Assembly (NCBI RefSeq): GCF_001280435.1
Contig: NZ_LBIP01000018.1
Location: forward strand, 248,001-312,000
Direction of reading: 5' to 3'
DNA from: Mangrovimonas xylaniphaga
Lineage (GTDB): Bacteria; Bacteroidota; Bacteroidia; Flavobacteriales; Flavobacteriaceae
Length of the DNA: 64,000 nt
Part shown: one piece after another, positions 45,441 through 54,618 of the stretch
Layout: every line of letters starts with the position of its first letter
Position numbering within the stretch: position 1 is the first letter of the stretch
Position numbers and translations under genes: made by a program
The notes under the pieces: model-generated
What the model was told of the DNA's origin: nothing
The model's input: only the letters and a program-made list of their open reading frames with translations
The model's database searches: none

Positions 45441-46479
45441 ATCCATTGTAAACTTGGTTTTCTTGTTCGGCAACCCTAATGAAAGTGGTGCGCTTGGTTA
45501 ATTCCTTTAGTCTTTGGGCACCTACATAAGTACAAGTACTGCGTAAGCCTCCCAAAATGTCCTGCAATGTCGTATCTACAGGACCTCGATAAGGAACTTC
45601 CACGGTTTTACCTTCACTGGCACGGTATTCAGCAACACCTCCTACGTGTTTTTCCATGGCTGTTGAAGAGCTCATCCCGTAGAATTGTTTGTATTGTTTG
45701 CCATCACGCTCCAAAAGTTGTCCGCCACTTTCATCATGACCAGCAAGCATACCGCCAAGCATTACAAAATCGGCAGCGGCACCAAAAGCTTTGGCAACAT
45801 CTCCCGGTGTGGCACACCCACCATCACTAATTATTTGACCTCCCAAACCATGGGCCGCATCCGCGCATTCAATAATGGCCGATAATTGGGGATATCCCAC
45901 ACCTGTTTTCACTCTAGTAGTGCACACACTTCCAGGGCCTATACCTACTTTAATAATGTCGGCACCCGCCAAAAGAAGTTCTTCAACCATTTCACCTGTC
46001 ACAACATTTCCAGCAATAATAACTTTGTGTGGATAAGCTTCTCTAGTCCGTTTTACAAAATGAACAAAGTGTTCTGAATAACCATTGGCAACATCAATAC
46101 AAATAAACTTTATTTGGGGATTTTGGCTGAAAACGGCGTGCAAACGCTCGGTGTCTTTTTTGCCTGTACCTGTACTAAGGGCTATGTAATCTTCGATACC
46201 ACTAGGTGCTGAGTTCAAGAAATTGGTCCATTCTGAAGGGGAGTAGTGTTTGTGAATAGCTGTAAAAAGCTGTTTTTTATACAAAGCCAAGGCCATTTCA
46301 AAAGTACCAACGGTATCCATGTTGGCCGCCATAATAGGAACGCCTTCCCAAGAAATTTTACTATTCAAAAAGGTAAATTCTCGTTCCAGATTCACTTGGG
46401 ACCTACTTTTAAGGGTGGACCTTTTGGGTCTGATCATAACATCCTTAAAACCGAGTTTTAAATCTTGTTCTATACGCAT
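45439..46479 (-). CDS. guaC: GMP reductase
   Basis: A 346-residue TIM-barrel enzyme that reduces GMP to IMP with NADPH. Catalytic Cys186 in [17 protein letters not shown] matches the E. coli position; the absence of a CBS insert and the N-terminal [16 protein letters not shown] separate it from IMP dehydrogenase. [14 protein letters not shown] near 245 and [16 protein letters not shown] near 285 form substrate and NADPH sites. Monocistronic. Confidence 0.96.
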   Translation of the reverse strand: MRIEQDLKLGFKDVMIRPKRSTLKSRSQVNLEREFTFLNSKISWEGVPIMAANMDTVGTFEMALALYKKQLFTAIHKHYSPSEWTNFLNSAPSGIEDYIALSTGTGKKDTERLHAVFSQNPQIKFICIDVANGYSEHFVHFVKRTREAYPHKVIIAGNVVTGEMVEELLLAGADIIKVGIGPGSVCTTRVKTGVGYPQLSAIIECADAAHGLGGQIISDGGCATPGDVAKAFGAAADFVMLGGMLAGHDESGGQLLERDGKQYKQFYGMSSSTAMEKHVGGVAEYRASEGKTVEVPYRGPVDTTLQDILGGLRSTCTYVGAQRLKELTKRTTFIRVAEQENQVYNG

Positions 46480-46673
46480 GGAATGATAATTTGGTTATTC
46501 CTAAAAATACAAGTTTGTTTTGTAAACGGTGTATTTTGTAGATATATAGTTGTCAACAATTGAAGATTTATGAGGATGTAATTCAGACGTTTTTTTTATA
46601 AAATTCCAAGAGAAACTAGATATGCAAGTCATTAGGGAATAAATTTCTAAATTGGCCTTAAAATTTAAAAGAA

Positions 46674-47252
46674 ATGAATCCCAAAGTAGATGCATTTTTA
46701 AGCCAATCCTCAAAATGGCAAAAGGAATTTGAAGTTTTAAGGAACATTGTTGCTGAATGTGGCATGACGGAGGAATTAAAATGGGGGAAACCTTGTTATT
46801 CCATAAACGGAAAAAATGTGGTCTTGATTCATGGTTTTAAGGACTATTGTGCCCTTTTATTCCATAAAGGAGCTCTGTTAAAAGACCCTGAAGGTATTTT
46901 GGTGCAGCAAACCAAAAACGTGCAAGCTGCAAGGCAATTACGTTTTACAAGCCTTCAAGAAATTAGGGACTTGTCGGCTACCATAAAGGCTTATGTTTTT
47001 GAGGCTATCGAAGTGGAACGGGTTGGTTTGGAAATTAAAATGAAACCAACTTCGGAATTTATCATGGTAGAAGAATTTCAAGATGTTTTGGCTTCCAATC
47101 CCAGCCTGAAAACTGCTTTTGAAAGCCTGACCCCCGGAAGACAACGCGCATACTTGTTATTCTTTTCAAGTGCTAAACAATCCAAGACTCGAAGCTCTAG
47201 AATTGAAAAATGCATTCCAAAAATGTTAGAAGGAAAAGGGTTGAATGATTAA
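46674..47252 (+). CDS. YdeI/OmdA-like DUF1801 protein
   Basis: A 192-residue soluble protein. The N-terminal DUF1801 fold has AECGMTEELKWGKPCYSING near residues 27-46; the C-terminal OmdA-type helical part has FESLTPGRQRAYLLFFSSAKQSKTRSSRIEKC near 147-178. Despite the OmpD-associated name no membrane feature is present. Function is unknown. It is monocistronic with no clear -7 box in the 194 bp after guaC. Confidence 0.85.
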   Translation: MNPKVDAFLSQSSKWQKEFEVLRNIVAECGMTEELKWGKPCYSINGKNVVLIHGFKDYCALLFHKGALLKDPEGILVQQTKNVQAARQLRFTSLQEIRDLSATIKAYVFEAIEVERVGLEIKMKPTSEFIMVEEFQDVLASNPSLKTAFESLTPGRQRAYLLFFSSAKQSKTRSSRIEKCIPKMLEGKGLND

Positions 47253-47328
47253 GTGTTTTTTTAACTGGCTGATAAAGATCTTCAAACTTCACTTATTTTA
47301 ATATCTTAGAGGACAAAACAAATAATCA

Positions 47329-49113
47329 ATGAAGAAAATTATTATCTGCTGTGCTGTGTTTCTGGCTCTGCAAGGATGTAAAAAGGAGACGGGTTCCCCT
47401 GCGGTTAAAGATGATTCAACAAGTACTGTTTTTTCCAAATTGTTGAAGGATTTTAACCAAGAGAAACTGGTATTGGATCCACTGTTAGCTACACAGGCGG
47501 GAGACAACCGTTACAATGATCAGTTTCCCAATTATCTTTCGGAAGCCCATAAAGCAAAGGAAAAGGCATTTTATGAAAAATATAAAGCTGCTTTTGGTGA
47601 TATTGCTGATTCCTTGCTGAGTCCATCAGAGCAAATGAGTAAAGCAGTTTTGTTGTGGGATTGCAATATTAAATTGGAGGCTTTAGGTTTTAAGAAAGAT
47701 TTAATGCCTATAGACCAAATGTGGTCTTTGAATTTGGATTTCAATCAATTGGCCAGCGGTTCTACGGCCCAACCATTTAAAACTATTGAAGATTACGAAA
47801 ACTGGTTAAAGCGCGTGGATGGCTATTTAACTTGGCTTGCGACAGCAAAATCCAACATGCAGCAAGGGATGACGGCAGGTTATGTACTGCCAAAAGCATT
47901 GATTGTAAAGGTAATTCCTCAGTTTGAATCCTTGGCAAATGGTCCAGCAGAAGCACATTTGTTCTATGGCCCGATTAACTTGATGCCTGAGGATTTTGAT
48001 CAAGCTTCGAAAGATCGTCTTACTTCAGAATATCAGGCAATGATTAATGACAAGGTGATTCCTGCATATAGCGATATGGCAAAGTTTCTTAAAGACTCCT
48101 ATTTGCCTGCTGGCCGAGAGAGTAGTGGTATTGCTGCAACACCGCTCGACACAGCTTATTACAATCATCAAATAAAGTTCTACACTACTACCAATTTAAC
48201 CGCTGAGGAGATTCATCAAATTGGTTTAAATGAAGTTGCCCGTATCCGAAAGGAAATGGAAAAAATCAAGGAGCAAGTTGGTTTTAAAGGTGATTTGAAT
48301 GCGTTTTTTGACTTTGTAAGAACGGATAAGGCTTTAATGCCTTTTACCGAGCGTTCACAGGTGATTGCTTTTTATGACAGTATCCACAATGTGATGAAAC
48401 CTCAATTGAATAAGTTGTTTGGGAAGCAGCCCAAAACACCATTTGAAGTTAGACGAACAGAGCCTTTTAGGGAAAAATCGGCGGCCGCCAATTATAGCTC
48501 GGGATCTTTGGATGGTACCCGTCCGGGAATTTTTTATACACCAATTCCAAATGTGACAGAGTACAATATTTTTGATAAGGAGGATTTGTTTTTGCATGAA
48601 GCTATTCCTGGTCACCATTTCCAGATTTCCTTGGCACAGGAAAATGAAGAACTACCTGATTTTAGAAGAACCTTGTGGTATAGTGCTTTTGGAGAAGGTT
48701 GGGCGCTTTATGCTGAGTCTATGGGGACGGAGCTAGGGTTGTATAAGGATCCTTATCAATATTTGGGAATGTTGGGAGCTGAAATACATAGAGCCATTCG
48801 GTTGGTGGTTGATACTGGGATTCACGCAAAAGGGTGGACTAGGGAAGAAGCCATAGCATATTCCTTGCAGAATGAAGCGAAATCCGAATCTAAGATTATT
48901 AGTGAAATAGAACGTTATATGGCTAATCCGGGACAAGCCCTGTCGTATAAAATTGGACAGTTAAAAATCATTGAATTACGTGAAAAGAGCCAAAAGACTT
49001 TGGGTGATAACTTCGATATCAAAGCATTTCATGACCAAGTATTGGAAACAGGTTGCGTGCCTTTGGAATTATTGGAACAAAAAATAAATGCTTGGATAGC
49101 TTCTTATGAATAA
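47329..49113 (+). CDS. DUF885 lipoprotein, putative metallopeptidase
   Basis: A 594-residue lipoprotein: signal peptide with lipobox ALQGC (Cys17). The DUF885 domain fills the rest. A zinc-site-like LHEAIPGHHFQIS near residues 422-434 (HExxxGHH) and a downstream glutamate in AFGEGWALYAESMG near 450 suggest a gluzincin-like peptidase related to carboxypeptidase-type enzymes. Substrate unknown, presumably peptides in the periplasm. Transcribed alone, ending at a strong terminator. Confidence 0.87.
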   Translation: MKKIIICCAVFLALQGCKKETGSPAVKDDSTSTVFSKLLKDFNQEKLVLDPLLATQAGDNRYNDQFPNYLSEAHKAKEKAFYEKYKAAFGDIADSLLSPSEQMSKAVLLWDCNIKLEALGFKKDLMPIDQMWSLNLDFNQLASGSTAQPFKTIEDYENWLKRVDGYLTWLATAKSNMQQGMTAGYVLPKALIVKVIPQFESLANGPAEAHLFYGPINLMPEDFDQASKDRLTSEYQAMINDKVIPAYSDMAKFLKDSYLPAGRESSGIAATPLDTAYYNHQIKFYTTTNLTAEEIHQIGLNEVARIRKEMEKIKEQVGFKGDLNAFFDFVRTDKALMPFTERSQVIAFYDSIHNVMKPQLNKLFGKQPKTPFEVRRTEPFREKSAAANYSSGSLDGTRPGIFYTPIPNVTEYNIFDKEDLFLHEAIPGHHFQISLAQENEELPDFRRTLWYSAFGEGWALYAESMGTELGLYKDPYQYLGMLGAEIHRAIRLVVDTGIHAKGWTREEAIAYSLQNEAKSESKIISEIERYMANPGQALSYKIGQLKIIELREKSQKTLGDNFDIKAFHDQVLETGCVPLELLEQKINAWIASYE

Positions 49114-49143
49114 GTCAAGTTGCTAAGCTTATATTTACTAGAC

Positions 49144-49178
49144 AAAAAGGCTCAATAAATAATTATTGGGCCTTTTTT
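49144..49178. terminator. Bidirectional terminator
   Basis: AAAAAGGCTCAATAA pairs with TTATTGGGCCTTTTT around a 5-base loop; it lies between the DUF885 gene and ridA. Confidence 0.88.
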
Positions 49179-49195
49179 ATTTTGTATTTTAATCC

Positions 49196-49576
49196 TTATT
49201 TAACTGCAATCATACTGATTTCCACATTCACTGCCTTTGGTAATTTTGCTACCTGAACAGTTTCTCTTGCAGGAGCTGTAGCTTCATCAAAATAAGCACC
49301 GTAAACCTCATTTATCTTTGAGAAATTATCCATATCGCTAATGAAGATGGAAGATTTAATTACATTCTCAAAGCTCATGTCGGCTGCTTCCAGAACGGCC
49401 TTAAGGTTTTCCATCACTTGTTTTGTTTCGGTTTGGATATCATCCATCACCAATTCCATAGTGTCTGGATTTAGGGCAATTTGCCCAGAAGTGTAAAGGG
49501 TGTTTCCCGTTAACACGGCTTGGTTATAAGGGCCAATTGGCGCAGGGGCTTTAGGAGTGTTGATGATTGTTTTCAT
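49196..49576 (-). CDS. RidA-family enamine/imine deaminase
   Basis: A 126-residue trimeric YjgF/RidA protein starting at ATG 49576 (MKTIINTPKAPAPIGPYNQA). The signature RETVQVAKLPKAVNVEISMIA near the C-terminus includes the catalytic Arg. It hydrolyses reactive 2-aminoacrylate and related imines made by PLP enzymes such as threonine dehydratase. It starts 4 bp after the lptD stop and is probably translated from the same mRNA. Confidence 0.94.
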   Translation of the reverse strand: MKTIINTPKAPAPIGPYNQAVLTGNTLYTSGQIALNPDTMELVMDDIQTETKQVMENLKAVLEAADMSFENVIKSSIFISDMDNFSKINEVYGAYFDEATAPARETVQVAKLPKAVNVEISMIAVK

Positions 49577-49580
49577 GATG

Positions 49581-52289
49581 TTATAGTTGTTGGTCACGTT
49601 GTTTACGTTTATCGTATTTAAGATCTTTAAGTAGGCTTGATTTAATCCCGATAAAGAAATTCCAAGAGCTACGACTACTGAATGGAATCCAACTAAAGTT
49701 CATTCTCCAGCTTAAAAGGTCGCGTTCAAAGCGTAATTGGGTATAAGTGAATCCTTGATTTTTAAAATCGTAACCGGAAGAGGCACCAACCGTCCAACGA
49801 GGCGACAAATCGATATCTCCAGAGAACATTAAGGAATGAGAAGAGATTTCATTTTGCCTAGCAGAATTGGAGTAGTTCACGGCATAGGCCAAGCGCAAAC
49901 TCCAAGGAATTTCATATTTATAGAATTCGGAGTTTTCATCGGCTTTGGATTTACCGCTATCATCATTCAAGCGTTTATCTGCAAAGTCCTCATTCTTCCC
50001 AAAAAGGTCATCGGCACGTCCACCGCTTCTTACATTGTCCTCAATGGCGCGTTTGTCTTCTTCGGTCTCCCCTTTAAATGTGTCACTGGAAAGGGTGTAG
50101 CTCATGTTCATACTGGCAGAAGTCATACGGAACAAGCTTCCTCCATTTTCAATATTGAACTTATCTATTTTACGATTATTGTTGTCTAGAGCATACGGAT
50201 CTAAGGTCATCCCGAAGTTGATGCTCATCTTGTTGTTTAAAATTTGTGTTCCTCCCGAAACCCTTACAGGGCTCCAGTTCAATGAATCTCCTGCAATGTT
50301 GTAGGAAGTAGAGAAGTTCAAGTTGTTCAATAGAACCACTTTTTTAGCTTCGGTAGCTGTAGAGTCTCTATCCTTAACTTTTGCCTCTAAATTGTTGGAA
50401 AGGGAAATCCCTACAGAGCTTCCATAGGTTTTGTTTGGAGATCCAAAAATAGAACCTTCAAAACGGCTATATTCTACTTCTCTTGTGGTAAGTCCGTCTG
50501 CGGAAATCACTTCGTAGGTTTCATAATATTGGTCGAAAGCCGGATTGATGTTATAACTTACCGAAGGACGCATAATGTGCCTTATAGTTTGTATTTTTGG
50601 GTCTCGATCTTTCAATTTGAAATCCCAAAAACCGTAAATAGTCGTTCCTAAACTAGTCCCGAAGTTGTAGGTTCTAAAGCTGTCAAAACCTTTACGGTCT
50701 ATGGTAACCACTTCGTCTTCAAATTCGTCATAATATTTCTTAATAGTATTAAGGGTCCAGTTTTCTTCAAAATTGGTGCTGGCACTCATACTGAAATATT
50801 TAAACAATTTCCAGTTGGTACTTAATGGAATGCTGTGTTTCATACCAATTTTGGCATCATCAAACATTTCTTGTTTGAAGAACAATGAATCGGTGGTTTG
50901 GATTCTATTTTCCCCCCGAACATTGTATTGAAAATTGATGTTTTGAAATGCGCCCTTTTTGGTGCCTTCCCTTGGTGCAAATGGAAAAACACGACCAACA
51001 CTAGCCTGTAAGGTTGGAAGTGTCATATTGATCTGTTCGGTTTGAGTATTTTGAGAATGAGTGGCAGTAAGGCTCAAGTTTGTTTGTGGCTCCCCCTGAA
51101 AAGTCTTGGAATAGGAGATCGAGGAAGACATGGTATTATTCAAAAAGTTGGCAGCATTGTATTGGTTAATGGATTGTTGGTAGTAGTTACTACTTCCTAA
51201 GTTAACCGAGGCAGAAAAGCGCGAGTTTGGATTGGCTTTGGAATCTTGACTGTGGGACCACCTAATGTTGTAAATTGTAGATCTGGAATAATCCGGAAAA
51301 CCACGTTCGCTACTAATTAAATTTTCATATCTAAAACTAAGGTTTCCTCTAAATTTATACCTGAGCGCATAATTGTTTTCTAGACGTAAACCATAGCTTC
51401 CATTGGTATAATAATCTCCTAAAACTGCTAAATCTGTATAGTCACTAATAGCGAAATAATATCCCCCATTTTGTAAAAAGTACCCTCTGTCGTTTTGTTC
51501 TCCAAAAGAAGGAAATATAATCCCAGAGGTTTGCGTTTTGGTCATAGGGAAATACGCAAAAGGTAAACCAATTGGCGTGGGTACGTCATAAATAAACATG
51601 TTGGTAAAGCCAGTAACCACTTTTTTATTGGGAACTACCTTTGCTTTACGCATCAAAAAGTAATATTCAGGGTCATCTAGATTTTCTGAAGTGGTGAATT
51701 TTCCTCGTTTTATAAAATATACCGAATCATTTTCTTTTTTGGTAACATCGGCAATGATGGTTCCGCCACTTTGTTCGGTTTTGGAATTGAAAATCAAGGC
51801 CTTTTTGGTTTCGGTATTGAAAATAATGGAATCTGGTTCCACTACATTGCTTCCCTGTTTGAATATAGGTGGTTGGGTATAAACACCAGTAGAATCCTTC
51901 AATCTTCCCGCGTAAACCAAATTTTTGCTGTAATCAATTACGATAACTCCCGATTTGATTTCCATATCCTGATACAATACTTCAGCTTGATTGTACAGAG
52001 TGATTTTTTGTGTTTTTTGGTTCATGGAAACATAGTCCTGTGCTCGGTACTTTACAATACCCGTTAGGAACTCTTTTTTCTTCGGGATGGAATCGGTACT
52101 TATGGAGTCTGATTCCTTTATATTTAGGGGGGCTGCCAGAAGGGAATCGGCAACCACATCAAGGGTGTCTCTTTCTACTTTTGGTTTAATGGTTTCGACT
52201 GGTTTTGGTAAGTCCTGAGCGAACGCCAAAGTGTTAATAAGCACTGTAAAACTTAGGCTAAAAAGTATTTGAAAGATGTTTGTACGCAA
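49581..52289 (-). CDS. lptD: LPS-assembly protein LptD
   Basis: About 902 residues if started at TTG 52289, which gives a clean signal peptide (RTNIFQILFSLSFTVLINTLAFAQ). The frame also has a TTG at 52340, but this lies within a TAATTTTG promoter box. An OstA/jellyroll domain (about 75-200) has YNQAEVLYQDMEIKSG and DSIIFNTETKKALIF; the rest is an outer-membrane barrel with many alternating strands. It inserts lipopolysaccharide into the outer leaflet, with LptE elsewhere. RidA follows in the same unit. Confidence 0.92.
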   Translation of the reverse strand: MRTNIFQILFSLSFTVLINTLAFAQDLPKPVETIKPKVERDTLDVVADSLLAAPLNIKESDSISTDSIPKKKEFLTGIVKYRAQDYVSMNQKTQKITLYNQAEVLYQDMEIKSGVIVIDYSKNLVYAGRLKDSTGVYTQPPIFKQGSNVVEPDSIIFNTETKKALIFNSKTEQSGGTIIADVTKKENDSVYFIKRGKFTTSENLDDPEYYFLMRKAKVVPNKKVVTGFTNMFIYDVPTPIGLPFAYFPMTKTQTSGIIFPSFGEQNDRGYFLQNGGYYFAISDYTDLAVLGDYYTNGSYGLRLENNYALRYKFRGNLSFRYENLISSERGFPDYSRSTIYNIRWSHSQDSKANPNSRFSASVNLGSSNYYQQSINQYNAANFLNNTMSSSISYSKTFQGEPQTNLSLTATHSQNTQTEQINMTLPTLQASVGRVFPFAPREGTKKGAFQNINFQYNVRGENRIQTTDSLFFKQEMFDDAKIGMKHSIPLSTNWKLFKYFSMSASTNFEENWTLNTIKKYYDEFEDEVVTIDRKGFDSFRTYNFGTSLGTTIYGFWDFKLKDRDPKIQTIRHIMRPSVSYNINPAFDQYYETYEVISADGLTTREVEYSRFEGSIFGSPNKTYGSSVGISLSNNLEAKVKDRDSTATEAKKVVLLNNLNFSTSYNIAGDSLNWSPVRVSGGTQILNNKMSINFGMTLDPYALDNNNRKIDKFNIENGGSLFRMTSASMNMSYTLSSDTFKGETEEDKRAIEDNVRSGGRADDLFGKNEDFADKRLNDDSGKSKADENSEFYKYEIPWSLRLAYAVNYSNSARQNEISSHSLMFSGDIDLSPRWTVGASSGYDFKNQGFTYTQLRFERDLLSWRMNFSWIPFSSRSSWNFFIGIKSSLLKDLKYDKRKQRDQQL

Positions 52290-52337
52290 CGCTTTTAAAT
52301 GTATTTTTGTAAAAGTATGGCTCGGTTTTTGAAAAGC

Positions 52338-52345
52338 CAAAATTA
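52338..52345 (-). promoter_or_regulatory. Candidate -7 box of lptD-ridA
   Basis: TAATTTTG on the minus strand, matching TAnnTTTG. Transcription from here would begin after the upstream TTG codon and about 40 bases before TTG 52289. Confidence 0.45.
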
Positions 52346-52450
52346 CATATATTTTTTTGGGATTAATTATTATTCAATTAAAATTTAAAAATTAACTCAG
52401 CCTCAATTTTTTAGGTAATAAATAAAGATATTCTGTCGTTGAAAACATTT

Positions 52451-53572
52451 ATGAGAACGTACTTATTATCAATAATCGTATTATTTACAATTTCTTTAAC
52501 ATTTGCTACAACACCAAGAAAGGATCGGGACAAATTTGTGGTGGTCTTGGATGCAGGACATGGTGGGCATGATCCTGGAAATTTGGGAAATGGCTATAAA
52601 GAAAAGGATATTGCCTTGAAAATTGTATTGGATTTAGGTGCTGCTTTAGAAAGATTACCCAATGTTAAGGTAATCTATACGCGTAAAACCGATGTGTTTG
52701 TAGAATTACGCGAACGTGCTGCCATAGCCAACAGGGCAGATGCCGATTTGTTTGTGTCAGTTCATTGTAATGCTCACGGTTCTTCGGCCCACGGGACGGA
52801 GACATTTGTTCTGGGAGAAGCTAATGATCAGCGAAACTTTGAAATTGCCAAAAAGGAAAATGAGGTAATCTTTTTGGAAAGTAATCACGAGAAGCACTAC
52901 GCAGGATTCGATCCTAATTCTCCTGAATCCATGATTGGAATTTCTATCATGCAGGAAGAATACACCCATAATAGCATTCTTTTGGCACGAATGATAGAGG
53001 ATAATTTTTCAAATTCTTTAAAACGTAAAAGTCGTGGTATCAAACAGGCCAGTTTGTGGGTATTACATAATACCTACATGCCAAGCGTTTTGATTGAGGT
53101 AGGTTTTTTGACTTATAAGCCAGAAGGACAGTATTTACACTCGGGATCAGGGCAAAGTCAAATGGCGAATTCTATTAAAAATGCGGTAGTGAGTTATAAA
53201 AAGTACCTAGAGCAGAATGTAGGTGAAAATATTTTTGATGATGATGAGTTGGCAATGGCCACCGAAACAGAATTGGAAATAGAAACGGAATTACCCAAAG
53301 TTTATAAAGATGTTACCTTTAAGGTTCAGATTGCGGCAAGCTCGAAACGATTAAAATTAAAGCCATATAATTTCAACGGATTGGAAGTGTCTTCTATGGA
53401 AGAGGCAGGAAATACCTATAAGTATTTTTACGGTGAAACTTCCGATTATAACGAAATTCAGAAGTTCCAAGAGGTAGCCAAACAAAAGGGGTACAGTGGT
53501 AGTTTTATTGTAGCCTATAAAAATGGTGTGCGCATAGATCTTTCCGAAGCGCTTAAAACAGCTACCAATTAA
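52451..53572 (+). CDS. N-acetylmuramoyl-L-alanine amidase with SPOR-like C-terminus
   Basis: A 373-residue exported zinc amidase from ATG 52451 (signal LLSIIVLFTISLTFAT); a TTG 12 bp upstream is less likely. Amidase_3 motifs: VVVLDAGHGGHDPGNLG (first zinc His), VHCNAHGSSAHGTE (second His and nearby polar residues) and VLIEVGFLTYKPE (catalytic Glu). The last 90 residues look like a SPOR-type domain (FKVQIAASSKRLKL, then YKYFYGETSDY), which binds denuded septal glycan. It likely acts in cell separation. Next gene mlaD-like has its own promoter. Confidence 0.92.
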   Translation: MRTYLLSIIVLFTISLTFATTPRKDRDKFVVVLDAGHGGHDPGNLGNGYKEKDIALKIVLDLGAALERLPNVKVIYTRKTDVFVELRERAAIANRADADLFVSVHCNAHGSSAHGTETFVLGEANDQRNFEIAKKENEVIFLESNHEKHYAGFDPNSPESMIGISIMQEEYTHNSILLARMIEDNFSNSLKRKSRGIKQASLWVLHNTYMPSVLIEVGFLTYKPEGQYLHSGSGQSQMANSIKNAVVSYKKYLEQNVGENIFDDDELAMATETELEIETELPKVYKDVTFKVQIAASSKRLKLKPYNFNGLEVSSMEEAGNTYKYFYGETSDYNEIQKFQEVAKQKGYSGSFIVAYKNGVRIDLSEALKTATN

Positions 53573-53596
53573 AAGTATTCTTAATATATTTATCAC

Positions 53597-53604
53597 TAAT
53601 TTTG
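53597..53604 (+). promoter_or_regulatory. Candidate -7 box of the MlaD/Fe-S unit
   Basis: TAATTTTG, matching TAnnTTTG, 24 bp before the TTG start of the MlaD-type gene and 24 bp after the amidase stop. Confidence 0.45.
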
Positions 53605-53628
53605 TGAGCAACCAAATACAAATTCACA

Positions 53629-54600
53629 TTGAAAATCTCAAGAGAAGTTAAAACCGCAATATTGGTTATCTCAGGAATAGCCTTACTTATTTTTTTATTC
53701 AATTATTTAAAGGGTGAGAACCTACTGGATTCTTCACGTACATATTATGCCGTTTACGATAATGTTGAAGGTTTGACGCCATCTGCTCCAGTAACAATTA
53801 ATGGGCAGATTGTAGGAAAGGTTCAAAATATTAAATTCAAGGAAGACGGTTCAGGGAAATTGGTAGTGAAATTATTAATCACCAATGATTTCGAGTTCTC
53901 TAAAAACAGTACGGCCGAATTATATGAAGCTGGATTGATAGGAGGGAAGGCCGTGGCCATTATCCCTGCATTTGATGGTGCAGCTCCTGCAAAAACAGAA
54001 ACCTTCTTGGAATCGAAGACTAAAGACGGTCTTTCTGAATTGGTAAACCAACGCTTGACACCTTTACAGGAAAAAATTGAAATGGTAATGGTAAGTGCCG
54101 ATGAAGCCATAAGAAATATCAATTCTATTTTTAGTGCCGAAAACAAGAAGAATTTGAGTGTGGCCTTGGCAGAATTGGATCAAACCATTGTTGCCTATAA
54201 AAATACAGCTAACGGTTTGAATAAAATATTGGCGGAAAATCAGGAAAGTTTAAAAAGCACACTTTCCAGCGCAGAAAACACTTTTGGTAACTTCTCCAAA
54301 ATTTCAGATTCTATTTCACAAGTGGATTTGGCAGGTGCAGCAAGAGATTTACAAAGCTCCATGAACAACCTGAATCAATTGCTTTCAGGAATTGAAAATG
54401 GCGATGGTACTATGGGAAAATTCTTGAAGGACGACAAACTCTATGATAACTTGGAAGGGGCTACCAAGCAATTGGAAGAGCTATTACAAGACCTAAAATT
54501 AAACCCTAAACGTTATGTGCATTTTTCGATGTTTGGCAAGAAAGCCGATCAATATGATGCCGAAGGTAACCTAATCAAAGATTCCGAATCAGGGGAATAA
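53629..54600 (+). CDS. MlaD-family (MCE domain) lipid-transport protein
   Basis: 323 residues, start TTG at 53629, giving the usual MCE N-terminus KISREVKTAILVISG; no ATG is near. One membrane anchor lies at about residues 9-27, followed by the MCE domain (about 37-115) with GLTPSAPVTINGQIVGKVQ. Residues 140-300 form helices resembling the MCE tunnel or coiled region. It carries phospholipids between membranes with an ABC transporter that is not in this window. Next to it are the Fe-S genes, 18 bp downstream. Confidence 0.9.
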   Translation: MKISREVKTAILVISGIALLIFLFNYLKGENLLDSSRTYYAVYDNVEGLTPSAPVTINGQIVGKVQNIKFKEDGSGKLVVKLLITNDFEFSKNSTAELYEAGLIGGKAVAIIPAFDGAAPAKTETFLESKTKDGLSELVNQRLTPLQEKIEMVMVSADEAIRNINSIFSAENKKNLSVALAELDQTIVAYKNTANGLNKILAENQESLKSTLSSAENTFGNFSKISDSISQVDLAGAARDLQSSMNNLNQLLSGIENGDGTMGKFLKDDKLYDNLEGATKQLEELLQDLKLNPKRYVHFSMFGKKADQYDAEGNLIKDSESGE

Positions 54601-54618
54601 ACGACTACACTTACAGAA

